Shown here: positions 24,452 to 31,440 of the stretch, piece after piece
Layout of the letters: each line of letters starts with the position of its first letter
Position numbering within the stretch: the stretch's first letter is position 1
Assembly: GCA_051004015.1 (NCBI GenBank)
Contig: JBPCKT010000024.1
Span: forward strand, 1 to 32,607
Origin: SXOA01 sp051004015
GTDB lineage: Bacteria > Planctomycetota > Planctomycetia > Pirellulales > Pirellulaceae
Length of the DNA stretch: 32,607 nt
Reading direction: 5' to 3'
The notes under the pieces: generated by a model
What the model saw: only the letters and a program-made list of their open reading frames with translations
What the model was told of the DNA's origin: nothing
The model's database searches: none
Program-made: the position numbers and the translations under genes

Positions 24452-25861
24452 ATGACAGCAACGGAAAACCCGGAATTCCCACTTCTCGCCAAGCCCAAAA
24501 TCTCTTCCGGCCGCCTGGTGCTGGGCTGTCTGGGGATGGCATTCATCACCGTGGTCGCCGCAGTGGCCATTCCGTGGATGATCTCCAACCGGCAGGCGGC
24601 GGCCAGGCTGAATGCCGCCATCCAGCGGGTGAAGGCGCGGGGGGAGCCGCTGACGTCGGCCGGGCTGAACGAATTCTACGCTCCGGCGAAAGGGCGGCCC
24701 GACATGACCAAGGAGTTGATGGCGGCATTGGCCATTTGCGAAGCCGCCTCCAAGACGCCGGTCGCCCCGTCCCTTCCCATCGTGGGGCGGGGTGCCGAGC
24801 CGCCGCCGCGCGGGCAAGCTTGGGATCAACTCGCCGAAGTCGAAAAATATCTGGCGGTTCAACAAAAGGCGCTGGACACCTTTCACGAATTCGCCCGCCG
24901 CAACGGGACCGCCCGCTATCCGGTCGACTTTACGCCCGGCGTCGCTACTCTCTTGCCCGAGACCCAGCGGACGCGAGAAGGAAGCCGGGCGCTCTCGCTG
25001 CAATTCCACGTCCACCGGCACAAGGGGGAAATTGCCGGCGCCATCGATTGCATCATTGCCCAGATTGCCCTGGCGGGCGCGCTCGAACCGGAACCGACGC
25101 TTGTGTCGCAGCTCGTCCGTATTGCCGTCACGGGCGTCGCGATCGCGGAAACTCAGCAACTGGTGCGCGAGGCGCATGTTCCGGACGCCGACCTGCGTCG
25201 GCTGCAAGCACAACTGAGGAAGATTGACTCAAAAGTCGGATTGAAAAATGCGCTCGTGGGAGAGCGGGCCATCAGCTACACGACTTGTTTGGACCCCCAG
25301 CAGATGGCCGAGTTAAATGGCCCCAACCAAGGCTTTGCCGACGAGCTGGCCAAGCGTCAGCCGAAGCGGATCCTGGATGCCGCCAAGATGCTGGAGATGA
25401 ACCTGCAGATTGCGGAAGGGGCGGACGAGAGCCTCTTCAAGGCCCAGCAGGAGGCGGCTGCCGCCGAGAACGAGATTCGCGCACTCGCCGGCAGTCTGAT
25501 AGGCAAACTCTCCTATATGTATACGCTGCTACTCTCACCCGCGTATTCGCAGGCGGTCGGTGCCTTCGCCCGCAGCGCCGCCCAGCGGGACTGCGCCGAT
25601 GCGGCCATTGCCGCGGAGCTCTATCGCCGCAAGCACGGCCAGTGGCCGGCCAGGCTGGAGGACCTCGTGCCCGAATTCCTCCCCGCGGCGCCGATCGACC
25701 CGTTCACCAATACGGCGCTGGTGATGAAATCCAGTGGCGAGTCGTGCAAAGTTTACAGCACGGGGCCGGATGTCGCGGACAATGGAGGCAATCTGACCAA
25801 TGACCAGAAGGCAGGAACCGATATCGGCTTTGAAATGCCCGCCGGCGGAATCCAGCCTTAA
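24452..25861 (+). CDS. Membrane-anchored protein with G-type C-terminal module, unassigned
   Basis: The 469-aa protein starts at ATG 24452; the frame is open from 24344 but the extra 36 residues look non-coding. A single membrane helix lies at about 21-44 (LVLGCLGMAFITVVAAVAIPWM). A long helical body follows (about 60-390), with no motif I know. The last 70 residues contain ELYRRKHGQWPARLEDLVPEFL, then PIDPFT and VYSTGPDVADNGGN, a module common at the end of planctomycete and verrucomicrobial proteins and akin to the tails of type II secretion G-like proteins. A TACAAT at 24402-24407 might be its -10. The next gene starts 89 bases on. Function unknown. Confidence 0.78.
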   Translation: MTATENPEFPLLAKPKISSGRLVLGCLGMAFITVVAAVAIPWMISNRQAAARLNAAIQRVKARGEPLTSAGLNEFYAPAKGRPDMTKELMAALAICEAASKTPVAPSLPIVGRGAEPPPRGQAWDQLAEVEKYLAVQQKALDTFHEFARRNGTARYPVDFTPGVATLLPETQRTREGSRALSLQFHVHRHKGEIAGAIDCIIAQIALAGALEPEPTLVSQLVRIAVTGVAIAETQQLVREAHVPDADLRRLQAQLRKIDSKVGLKNALVGERAISYTTCLDPQQMAELNGPNQGFADELAKRQPKRILDAAKMLEMNLQIAEGADESLFKAQQEAAAAENEIRALAGSLIGKLSYMYTLLLSPAYSQAVGAFARSAAQRDCADAAIAAELYRRKHGQWPARLEDLVPEFLPAAPIDPFTNTALVMKSSGESCKVYSTGPDVADNGGNLTNDQKAGTDIGFEMPAGGIQP

Positions 25862-25950
25862 ACGCTCGACAGCCGAAGGACGAATCGATACCGTGGACTA
25901 CAGATGACTCGACATTTTTTGGAAAAGTCTCGCTTCCTGGAGGCTTTGCA

Positions 25951-26640
25951 ATGTCTCTGCTCACCGAGGAACGCAGCCGCCGCCGCTTAGCCGCCACGGA
26001 AGGGCTCTCTGCACTCTCTAGCCGCTCGGACGCCCAGCAAATTGTGGAGCGACTCGATGACGGGCTCTCGCTTCTTCGCAACTCCTTCTACTCTCGATTG
26101 CAAGCCGACGTGGAGCAGAGTTTCGGCAAGGACTCCATGCTGATGCCTCTCTCCCAGGCCCTCACGGAGCACCAGGTGAAAGGAGAGATTGAAGCTTTCC
26201 TCGTCGCGGAAGTCCTGGACGAGCTGTCGCACTCCGACATTCTTCCCCAGCCGGCCAAGAACCGGCAGTGGCTGCAGGAGCTCCGCCTCGCCGGCCGCCA
26301 GGACCGCGCCGCGCAGGAAACCCGCGCCGACCACTACTTCCAGCTCTCCAGCCGCGACCGGCAACTACAGTTCTCGGACAGGTTGGAAGAGCTGCTGCGC
26401 GAGGCCCGCCTGGCGCCACTGGTGCTCTATCAGCTTTTCCCGCTGGCCGCGCGTGCCGCAACCGCGCTGGCCTTTGGGGACCATCTGCGCGGCGGTGAGA
26501 TCCGCAACGTGCAGGCATCGCTCCTCCCCGCCATTACCTACTGCCGCAACTGCCACGGGCGGCTGCTGGACGTGGATGAATCCTGCCGCGAGTGCGGCAA
26601 CCCCGTTTGGACCATCCGCTGGATGACGCAAGCGGATTAG
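25951..26640 (+). CDS. Helical protein with C-terminal zinc ribbon, unassigned
   Basis: The 229-aa protein is mostly helical and charged, with no signal or membrane segment. It ends in a zinc ribbon: CRNC at 198-201 and CREC at 212-215. Two leucine-rich stretches precede it (LVAEVLDELSHSDIL; LEELLREARLAPLVLYQLFPLAARAATALAFG). I cannot name a family; the ribbon suggests binding to nucleic acid or protein. GGAGG lies eight bases before the ATG. A strong palindrome follows the stop. Confidence 0.75.
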   Translation: MSLLTEERSRRRLAATEGLSALSSRSDAQQIVERLDDGLSLLRNSFYSRLQADVEQSFGKDSMLMPLSQALTEHQVKGEIEAFLVAEVLDELSHSDILPQPAKNRQWLQELRLAGRQDRAAQETRADHYFQLSSRDRQLQFSDRLEELLREARLAPLVLYQLFPLAARAATALAFGDHLRGGEIRNVQASLLPAITYCRNCHGRLLDVDESCRECGNPVWTIRWMTQAD

Positions 26641-26646
26641 CAGGCA

Positions 26647-26674
26647 GCACGCCCACGCAAAGCCGTGGGCGTGC
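26647..26674. terminator. Long hairpin between convergent genes
   Basis: GCACGCCCACG (26647-26657) and CGTGGGCGTGC (26664-26674) form a perfect 11-base stem with loop CAAAGC. It begins seven bases after the plus-strand stop at 26640 and 23 bases before the minus-strand stop at 26697. The position fits a shared terminator, but no T-run follows, so it may instead be an interspersed palindrome. Confidence 0.55.
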
Positions 26675-26696
26675 CACCCCATCGCAAGGTTCGCCG

Positions 26697-27080
26697 CTAC
26701 GATTTCTTCGCCACCCAGTCCGTGGTCTGTGGCTTTCCCTCCCGGTCGGTTCCTTCGCTCTTACCGGTGATCGTGTCGCCGCTGAGCTTGCCGGAATACT
26801 TCGTCGTCCGCTTGACTCCGTTGAACTCGCGAGTGACGGAGAACGCAACCGTGCCGTCCTTGAAGGACGCGTCTTCAATCGGCGTGACGACATTGTTGCG
26901 GCCCGGCATGTGGCCGGTCAGCTTGTCCCCTTCCAGCTTGAGCGTCAGCGTCACGTCTCTCGTCTGATCACCCCGCTTCACTTGCCATTTCCACGTTCCG
27001 CTCGGGTCATCCGCGCCCAGTGCCGTTCCCGCCAGACCCAGAGTCACCAAACCAAGCACGAGACATAGCAGCCATTTCAT
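26697..27080 (-). CDS. Small secreted beta-rich protein
   Basis: The 127-aa protein starts at ATG 27080, chosen for GGGAGG upstream and the clear signal peptide MKWLLCLVLGLVTLGLAGTALG. The mature part is a chain of alternating strands (GTWKWQVKRGDQTRDVTLTLKLEGDKLTGHM ... TVAFSVTREFNGVKRTTKYSGKLSGDTITG), the pattern of a small lipocalin-like or beta-sandwich domain common in planctomycete secreted proteins. It probably binds a ligand or sits at the surface; nothing more can be said. It diverges from the NHL gene. Confidence 0.82.
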   Translation of the reverse strand: MKWLLCLVLGLVTLGLAGTALGADDPSGTWKWQVKRGDQTRDVTLTLKLEGDKLTGHMPGRNNVVTPIEDASFKDGTVAFSVTREFNGVKRTTKYSGKLSGDTITGKSEGTDREGKPQTTDWVAKKS

Positions 27081-27119
27081 CGCCGGACCCTCCCACAATA
27101 AATGAACCCGCCAGAGCCC

Positions 27120-27137
27120 CTCCGCCGCGCGGCGGAG
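27120..27137. repeat. Perfect 18-base palindrome between divergent genes
   Basis: CTCCGCCGC/GCGGCGGAG is a perfect palindrome with no loop. It lies between the divergent genes starting at 27080 and 27202. It could be a regulator site or another interspersed repeat; I see no promoter box that would decide. Confidence 0.5.
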
Positions 27138-27201
27138 CATCGGCCTCACGGTTATGATAAACGCCCCTTCATTAAACACCTCCCAAAATCCAATTGCCAC
27201 T

Positions 27202-28212
27202 ATGAAGCACCAAGAACAGCACGTCGGTTCCGGCGAGTTCACCTACCGGGCCAACAGCGACTGGGCACAGTGGCCGGACAATTGGCAACTTTCCGAAGTC
27301 ACGGCGGTGGCGACGGACTCCCAGGACAGGGTCTTCGTCTTCAATCGGGGAGATCATCCGGTGGCCGTCTTCGATCCTGGCGGCAAACCACTATTCGCCT
27401 GGGGAGAGGGGCTGTTTGTCCGGCCACACGGTATCTGGTTCGGGCCTGACGATGCCGTTTACCTCACGGATGACCTGGATCACACCGTCCATAAATTCAC
27501 GCCCGAGGGCGAGCGCCTCTGGACCCTCGGCACCAGCGGCCAACCGTCCAGCACCGGCGCGACCAGCGTGGACTTCCGCACCATCCGCCAGGCGGGGCCG
27601 CCGTTTCATTATCCCACCAACCTCGCGACTGCCCCCTCCGGCGACGTCTACATTTCCGACGGTTACGGCAATGCGCGGATTCACAAGTTTTCCGCAGACG
27701 GTCGGCTGCTGTTCTCCTGGGGCGAACCCGGCAGCGGGCCGGGGCAATTCCACGTCCCCCACGGCATTGCGGTGAATGCGGCCGGAACCGTCTACGTGGC
27801 GGATCGCGAAAACAGCCGCTTGCAGCTCTTTTCGCCTGAGGGTGAGTTTCTGGCGGAGTGGAAGGACTTGGCTCGCCCGTGTGACCTGGTGATCGACGCC
27901 GCCGGCCGCGTCTACGTCGCCGAGCTCGGCTACCGCGCGGGAATGTGGCCGGGAACCGTCCCGCCGCATCCAAACGCCACCGGCGGCCGCGTGAGCATCT
28001 TCGATTCCAGTGGCCGGTTGCTCTCTCGCTTTGGGGGTGGTGAGAACCCCAGCGAGCCGGGGGACTTTTTTGCCCCGCACGATGTCTGGCTGGACTCGCA
28101 GGGGAGCCTGTACGTCTCCGAAGTCATCCGCTCCGCCGCCGGCGGAAAAAAACCGGCGGGACGGGACTACCATACGCTGCAGAAGTTCGTAAGGCCCACT
28201 TCAATGTCTTAA
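27202..28212 (+). CDS. NHL-repeat beta-propeller protein, amidating-lyase-like
   Basis: The 336-aa protein is a run of NHL blades. Clear ones are VFVFNRGDHPVAVFDPGGKPL, AVYLTDDLDHTVHKFTPEGERL, VYISDGYGNARIHKFSADGRLL, VYVADRENSRLQLFSPEGEFL and the last RVSIFDSSGRLLSRFG. The pattern, above all HGIWFGPDDAVYLTDD and DGYGNARIHKFS, is that of the peptidyl-alpha-hydroxyglycine lyase-like NHL family, widespread in bacteria with unknown substrate. No signal peptide is visible. ATG 27202 is preferred since homology begins at about its sixth residue (GSGEFTY); the frame opens at 27154. The last codon and the stop are part of a word-like repeat (28207). Confidence 0.88.
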   Translation: MKHQEQHVGSGEFTYRANSDWAQWPDNWQLSEVTAVATDSQDRVFVFNRGDHPVAVFDPGGKPLFAWGEGLFVRPHGIWFGPDDAVYLTDDLDHTVHKFTPEGERLWTLGTSGQPSSTGATSVDFRTIRQAGPPFHYPTNLATAPSGDVYISDGYGNARIHKFSADGRLLFSWGEPGSGPGQFHVPHGIAVNAAGTVYVADRENSRLQLFSPEGEFLAEWKDLARPCDLVIDAAGRVYVAELGYRAGMWPGTVPPHPNATGGRVSIFDSSGRLLSRFGGGENPSEPGDFFAPHDVWLDSQGSLYVSEVIRSAAGGKKPAGRDYHTLQKFVRPTSMS

Positions 28213-28305
28213 TCTTAATCTTAATCCTCTTCGTACTCTCCATCTCCGTGGAACGAAGACGAAGGCGGGGAGGGATGAAGAGTAAGAGTAAGATTAAGAG
28301 TAAGA
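28207..28305. repeat. Word-iterated inverted repeat after the NHL gene
   Basis: The left arm 28207-28226 is TCTTAA repeated (TCTTAATCTTAATCTTAATC). The right arm 28286-28305 is its reverse complement with two mismatches, built from AAGAGTAAGATTAAGAG-like words; a 59-base spacer separates them. The left arm contains the TCT-TAA that ends the NHL gene. It lies upstream of the methyltransferase start at 28336. Confidence 0.75.
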
Positions 28306-28335
28306 GAATAACCGGTCCGACCTGCATTTACTTTC

Positions 28336-29133
28336 ATGTCCATTCACGCCCACAATCGCCGAGCTTGGGACGAGCGGGTCCGCGAGGGAGAGTGCTTCAC
28401 CCGCCCCGCCAAGGATGAGGATTTTGCCGACCCGCTGAAGACCGTGGACGGCCTCGGCTGGCTCGGCGGAGACATCCGCGGCAAGCGCCTGCTCTGCCTG
28501 GCGGCAGGGGGAGGGAAGCATGGTCCGCTGTATGCCGCGGCGGGGGCGGATGTGACCGTGGTGGACATCAGCCCCGCCATGCTGGAACTCGACCGGCAGG
28601 TGGCGGCCGAGCGGCGGCTGGCGCTGCGGACGGTGGAAGCTTCGATGGACGAGATGCCGATGCTGGCCGCGGGGGAGTTCGATATCGTCGTCCATCCCGT
28701 CAGCACCTGCTATGTGCCGGAGATTGCCCCCGTTTATCGGGAGGTGGCCCGCGTCACCCGCGGCGGCGGCCTCTACATCAGCCAGCACAAGAGCCCCACC
28801 AGCCTGCAAGCGGAAATCCAGCCGTCCCCCCGCGGCTATGAATTGACCGAGCCGTACTATCGAGCCGGCCCGCTCCCCCCCGTCCTCGGCAGCCCGCACC
28901 GGGAGGAAGGGACGCTGGAGTATCTGCACCGCTGGGAAGAAATCCTCGGCCACCTCTGCCGCAGCGGCTTCATGATCGAAGACGTCGTCGAGCCCCTCCA
29001 CGCCAAAGCCGGCGAACCCCCCGGCGCCTTCAGCCACCGCAGCCGCTTCGTCGCGCCGTACATCCGCATCAAGGCCCGGCGGTTGGGGGGAAGTGTTGCG
29101 GCGGGAATCGGCGCGAGGATTCTGTTGCCGTAG
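28336..29133 (+). CDS. Class I SAM-dependent methyltransferase
   Basis: The 265-aa protein has the Rossmann methyltransferase core: motif I LLCLAAGGGKHGPLYAAAG at about 52-70, the acidic Asp77 in VTVVDIS that holds the ribose, then FDIVVHPVSTCYVPEI and VARVTRGGGLYISQHKSP. It is soluble and lacks any signal. The acceptor is unknown; the Methyltransf_11/25 type covers small molecules, lipids and proteins. A second copy of its 3' end, 96 bases with 14 mismatches, lies at 30015-30110. There is no ribosome site before the ATG. Confidence 0.9.
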   Translation: MSIHAHNRRAWDERVREGECFTRPAKDEDFADPLKTVDGLGWLGGDIRGKRLLCLAAGGGKHGPLYAAAGADVTVVDISPAMLELDRQVAAERRLALRTVEASMDEMPMLAAGEFDIVVHPVSTCYVPEIAPVYREVARVTRGGGLYISQHKSPTSLQAEIQPSPRGYELTEPYYRAGPLPPVLGSPHREEGTLEYLHRWEEILGHLCRSGFMIEDVVEPLHAKAGEPPGAFSHRSRFVAPYIRIKARRLGGSVAAGIGARILLP

Positions 29134-29179
29134 ATATGGCAATCGCGGAGATTAAGTGCCGATGCCGAGAAACGCCGAA

Positions 29180-29620
29180 TCAAGGGAGCGGTGGCTGCAA
29201 CTCTTGAAGCAATTCAGTGTCGCGAAGCACCCGCACTCCCAGGTGGCCTAAATACTGCGTTACAGCGTCCGTAAAAAGATGCCGGTCCCAAGTGCAGAGA
29301 ACGTCCGCCTGCCCATCCACGGCCGTGGCGATCACGAAGTCGTCATCGGGATCGCCGGCAACCGGCGGTGGCGAAGTAACGGAAACGAGCAGGCTGGCTG
29401 TCCGCAACGCCTCGACATAGGCGTCGATGTTCGGGTCATCGAGACCGTGGATCGCGCGCACACGGTCATAACGCAATACTCGCGCAAGTTCGGCGAGCAA
29501 CAATGGCGATGAGACAAGAACATGCGTCGGAGCAAGCAAGCGCTCCAGCAATTGCCTGGCAGGACTATTTCGTCCCGGAACGGCTCGAGCCAGCACGTTT
29601 GTGTCGAGAACCGCGCGCAT
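29180..29620 (-). CDS. PIN-domain toxin of a toxin-antitoxin pair
   Basis: The 146-aa protein begins with MRAVLDTNVLARAV (Asp6, Asn8). It has Glu44 in LLLAELARVL, the acidic cluster DPDDDFVIATA (90-100) and Asp112 in TWDRHLF. These are the metal-binding residues of PIN ribonucleases, in the layout of the PIN_3 family annotated as putative toxins. The ATG at 29620 shares one base with the antitoxin stop (TGATG), a typical coupled pair; a TTG at 29623 is the other possible start. It lies between the methyltransferase gene and a remnant copy of its 3' end. Confidence 0.9.
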   Translation of the reverse strand: MRAVLDTNVLARAVPGRNSPARQLLERLLAPTHVLVSSPLLLAELARVLRYDRVRAIHGLDDPNIDAYVEALRTASLLVSVTSPPPVAGDPDDDFVIATAVDGQADVLCTWDRHLFTDAVTQYLGHLGVRVLRDTELLQELQPPLP

Positions 29621-29901
29621 CAAGCACGCTGCCGTACTTGAGCCATTGCCTCCTGCACCGCGGAGTCGATTTCCGCATCAGGAATTCCTTGCTGAACCGC
29701 GTGTGCTTCGGCTTGGGCAATGATCTGGCGAATTCTCTGAGTGGCTTGCAACTTCTCGTCTGCAGCGGGACCTTCGGGAGGCGATTCAACGACGATATGC
29801 ACCCGCTCGCGGGCTTGCAGACGAGTTCCCAGAAGTTGTTCCAGGTTTTCCCGGTTGGCCGCGGAGAGGTCTTGGACACTACGGGTGAGGATGGTGCTCA
29901 T
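29620..29901 (-). CDS. Antitoxin partner of the PIN toxin
   Basis: The 93-aa protein precedes the toxin and overlaps its start by one base. It is acidic to neutral and mostly helical: an N-terminal MSTILTRSVQDLSAANRENLEQLLG, a strand VHIVVESP, and a long helix LQATQRIRQIIAQAEAHAVQQ. The tail is IPDAEIDSAVQEAMAQVR. It has no clear DNA-binding motif, but size and order fit the cognate antitoxin. TATAAT lies seven bases before the ATG with no ribosome site. Identity rests mainly on context. Confidence 0.8.
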   Translation of the reverse strand: MSTILTRSVQDLSAANRENLEQLLGTRLQARERVHIVVESPPEGPAADEKLQATQRIRQIIAQAEAHAVQQGIPDAEIDSAVQEAMAQVRQRA

Positions 29902-29908
29902 GGAATTG

Positions 29909-29914
29909 ATTATA
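29909..29914 (-). promoter_or_regulatory. Perfect -10 hexamer seven bases before the antitoxin ATG
   Basis: On the minus strand TATAAT (29909-29914) is followed by seven bases and the ATG at 29901. Seventeen bases upstream stands CTGGAA, a weak -35. Transcription would begin at or next to the start codon, so the toxin-antitoxin mRNA may be leaderless. Confidence 0.5.
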
Positions 29915-29948
29915 CCCGCCCCAGCGCCGGCTTCCAGTTGCTGAGGTA

Positions 29949-30110
29949 GGGGATAAGCGACAGGATAATGGCAGGATCATCCAGAACGCTCGCTACTATT
30001 ACTTCCATCTCGGCCGCAACCGCTTCGTCGCGCCGTACATCCGCCTCAAGGCCCGGCGAGTGGGGGGAAGTGCTGCGGCGGGAGGCTGCGCTCGCATTTT
30101 GTTGCCGTGA
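29949..30110 (+). pseudogene. 3' remnant of a second methyltransferase gene
   Basis: The frame to the TGA at 30108-30110 reads RFVAPYIRLKARRVGGSAAAG then CARILLP, matching the end of the methyltransferase at 28336-29133 (RFVAPYIRIKARRLGGSVAAG then ARILLP). The DNA 30015-30110 aligns to 29038-29133 without gaps, with 14 mismatches in 96 bases by hand count. Upstream bases near 29921-29945 may continue the resemblance (SAGFQLL) in another frame. There is no start and no methyltransferase core, so this is a decayed copy. Confidence 0.7.
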
Positions 30111-30185
30111 CAAAAGCAGCACCGAATTCTTTAGGATGGCACGCCGGAATCTGGACCTGGCCCCTTTGATCCTTTTGCGAAAGCC

Positions 30186-30260
30186 CTACTTGTGTCCGCC
30201 TCGATTCCAGAACGCGGTGGGGTCGGGAGCTTCCTTATGCATTTTGGCGAATGTCGCGGA
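30186..30260 (-). pseudogene. Lost C-terminal tail beyond an in-frame TAG
   Basis: The gene ending at 30261 stops with TAG. Reading on in the same frame gives 24 codons, SATFAKMHKEAPDPTAFWNRGGHK in sense but no longer translated, up to a TAG at 30186-30188. This tail aligns with the end of the upstream paralog: after W-[KR]-x-x-[IF]-x-P-[VL]-L there is a shared Ser and Phe at matching spacing, then a Lys-rich stretch. A nonsense mutation probably shortened the protein. Confidence 0.5.
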
Positions 30261-30746
30261 CTACTTGTCAAGCAGCGGCTTGAACTGTTTTCTCCAAACA
30301 TCCGAGCGCTCGAGCTGGTCGAAATCAAGGTACGTCAAGTTGTCATAAACGTCCGACGGAACCGGTTCCAGCTTTCCCCACCGGCCCTCGTAGTTGGAAT
30401 ACACCCAGCCTTTTTTGGCGGGCGATGAGTATTGCTTTCCATCCAAGTAAAGCCCGGTGTCATGACGGGAAAAGCCCCATACCTCAGTGTCGGTGTAGTT
30501 TCCGTTCGCTATCGGGCGGCGGGCGAAGGCAACGAGATAAACGAGCCGCTCTCGTTCCAAAGGAGTTTTTTCCCATTGAGAATCCACGATGTATCCGTTG
30601 CACACAACCCGATGCCATCGATGAGAAACCCGATGAACATAGGATCGTCCGATCAGGCCAACCGCGAGACCAATCCCCGCGCAGAGCAGGAGGAAATGAG
30701 ACAATCGCAGGCGAAAAAAGCTGTTTGCTGGCAACGAGTTTCCCAA
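30261..30746 (-). CDS. Membrane-anchored protein, paralog of its neighbour
   Basis: The 161-aa protein starts at a TTG (30746), six bases after the upstream gene. One anchor lies at about 16-34 (HFLLLCAGIGLAVGLIG), preceded by RLRLS, which resembles the RFSLRTLF start of its neighbour. The outer part shares landmarks with that paralog: YVHRVSHRWH vs YVYRSNYVF, ERLVYLVAFARRP vs EDLVFLLAYPEG, KKGWVYSNYEGRWG vs EKCWVYLPYGGAYG, and a final W-x4-P-L-L. No family name is known to me. It appears shortened by an in-frame TAG. Likely cotranscribed with the upstream gene. Confidence 0.75.
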   Translation of the reverse strand: MGNSLPANSFFRLRLSHFLLLCAGIGLAVGLIGRSYVHRVSHRWHRVVCNGYIVDSQWEKTPLERERLVYLVAFARRPIANGNYTDTEVWGFSRHDTGLYLDGKQYSSPAKKGWVYSNYEGRWGKLEPVPSDVYDNLTYLDFDQLERSDVWRKQFKPLLDK

Positions 30747-30752
30747 AGGAAC

Positions 30753-31409
30753 TCACGGTTCAGTGCCGAGAGTAGATGCGGGCCGGAGTTCTCTTTCGCC
30801 TTTCGGAACGGCAGGCGCTTTCAAAAATCGCGATGGCGGGTAAGCCCCGCGTTTCTTCTTGAACTCTTCGCAGAAATTCAATGACTCCTGGACCAAGACC
30901 GGGTAGATTCTCTCTTTCCAGAGCGGCGTTTTTTCCAGGTTCTCGTAATCCGCGATGCGCAGCTCCATCTCGCTTTCGGAGGTTTGAGAAATCGGCCTGA
31001 CGCCACCCCCAAACCTTCCATTGCCGTAAGCGCCACCATAGGGCAAGTACACCCAACACTTTTCGCCCTGGGGGGCAACGGCTCTTTCATTGTGAATGAA
31101 GATGCCCAGGGGATTGAGATGCACTGCCCCATCGCCGTATCCCGCCGGGTGCTCATCGGGGGCAAAGGACATTCCGCCTCCACGTTGTTCGCCTTCGGGA
31201 TACGCCAGTAGAAAAACCAAATCCTCCTTCCCGGCATGATTTGTTTCCCACCACGCTTTTACGGAAAAACCGTCCACAACCCCCTGCCGAAATACATAGT
31301 TGGAACGATAAACGTAATATCGTGCTGTCAGCCCCAGGCATGCACCGGCCAGACCGCACACTAGAAAAAGTGTCCGTAGGGAAAATCGTATTCGTTGGCG
31401 ACACAGCAT
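30753..31409 (-). CDS. RFSLRTLF-type membrane-anchored protein, unassigned
   Basis: The start is set at ATG 31409, giving 218 aa; the frame is open to a GTG at 31457, which overlaps the upstream gene by 17 bases. The N-terminus RIRFSLRTLFLVCGLAGACLGL is the short anchor motif seen in very many planctomycete proteins of unknown role. The outer part is beta-rich (FSVKAWWETNHAGKEDLVFLLAYPEG; KCWVYLPYGGAYGNGRFGGG) and ends with a Lys-rich tail after WKERIYPVLVQ. A paralog follows six bases downstream. Confidence 0.75.
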   Translation of the reverse strand: MLCRQRIRFSLRTLFLVCGLAGACLGLTARYYVYRSNYVFRQGVVDGFSVKAWWETNHAGKEDLVFLLAYPEGEQRGGGMSFAPDEHPAGYGDGAVHLNPLGIFIHNERAVAPQGEKCWVYLPYGGAYGNGRFGGGVRPISQTSESEMELRIADYENLEKTPLWKERIYPVLVQESLNFCEEFKKKRGAYPPSRFLKAPAVPKGERELRPASTLGTEP

Positions 31410-31440
31410 AGGTTTCCGAAACCCTCGCCAAATATCGGTG

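Noticed and set aside
27081..27242. N-terminal extension of the small secreted protein to 27242
   Set aside because: It would bury the signal peptide; GGGAGG upstream of ATG 27080 decides the start.
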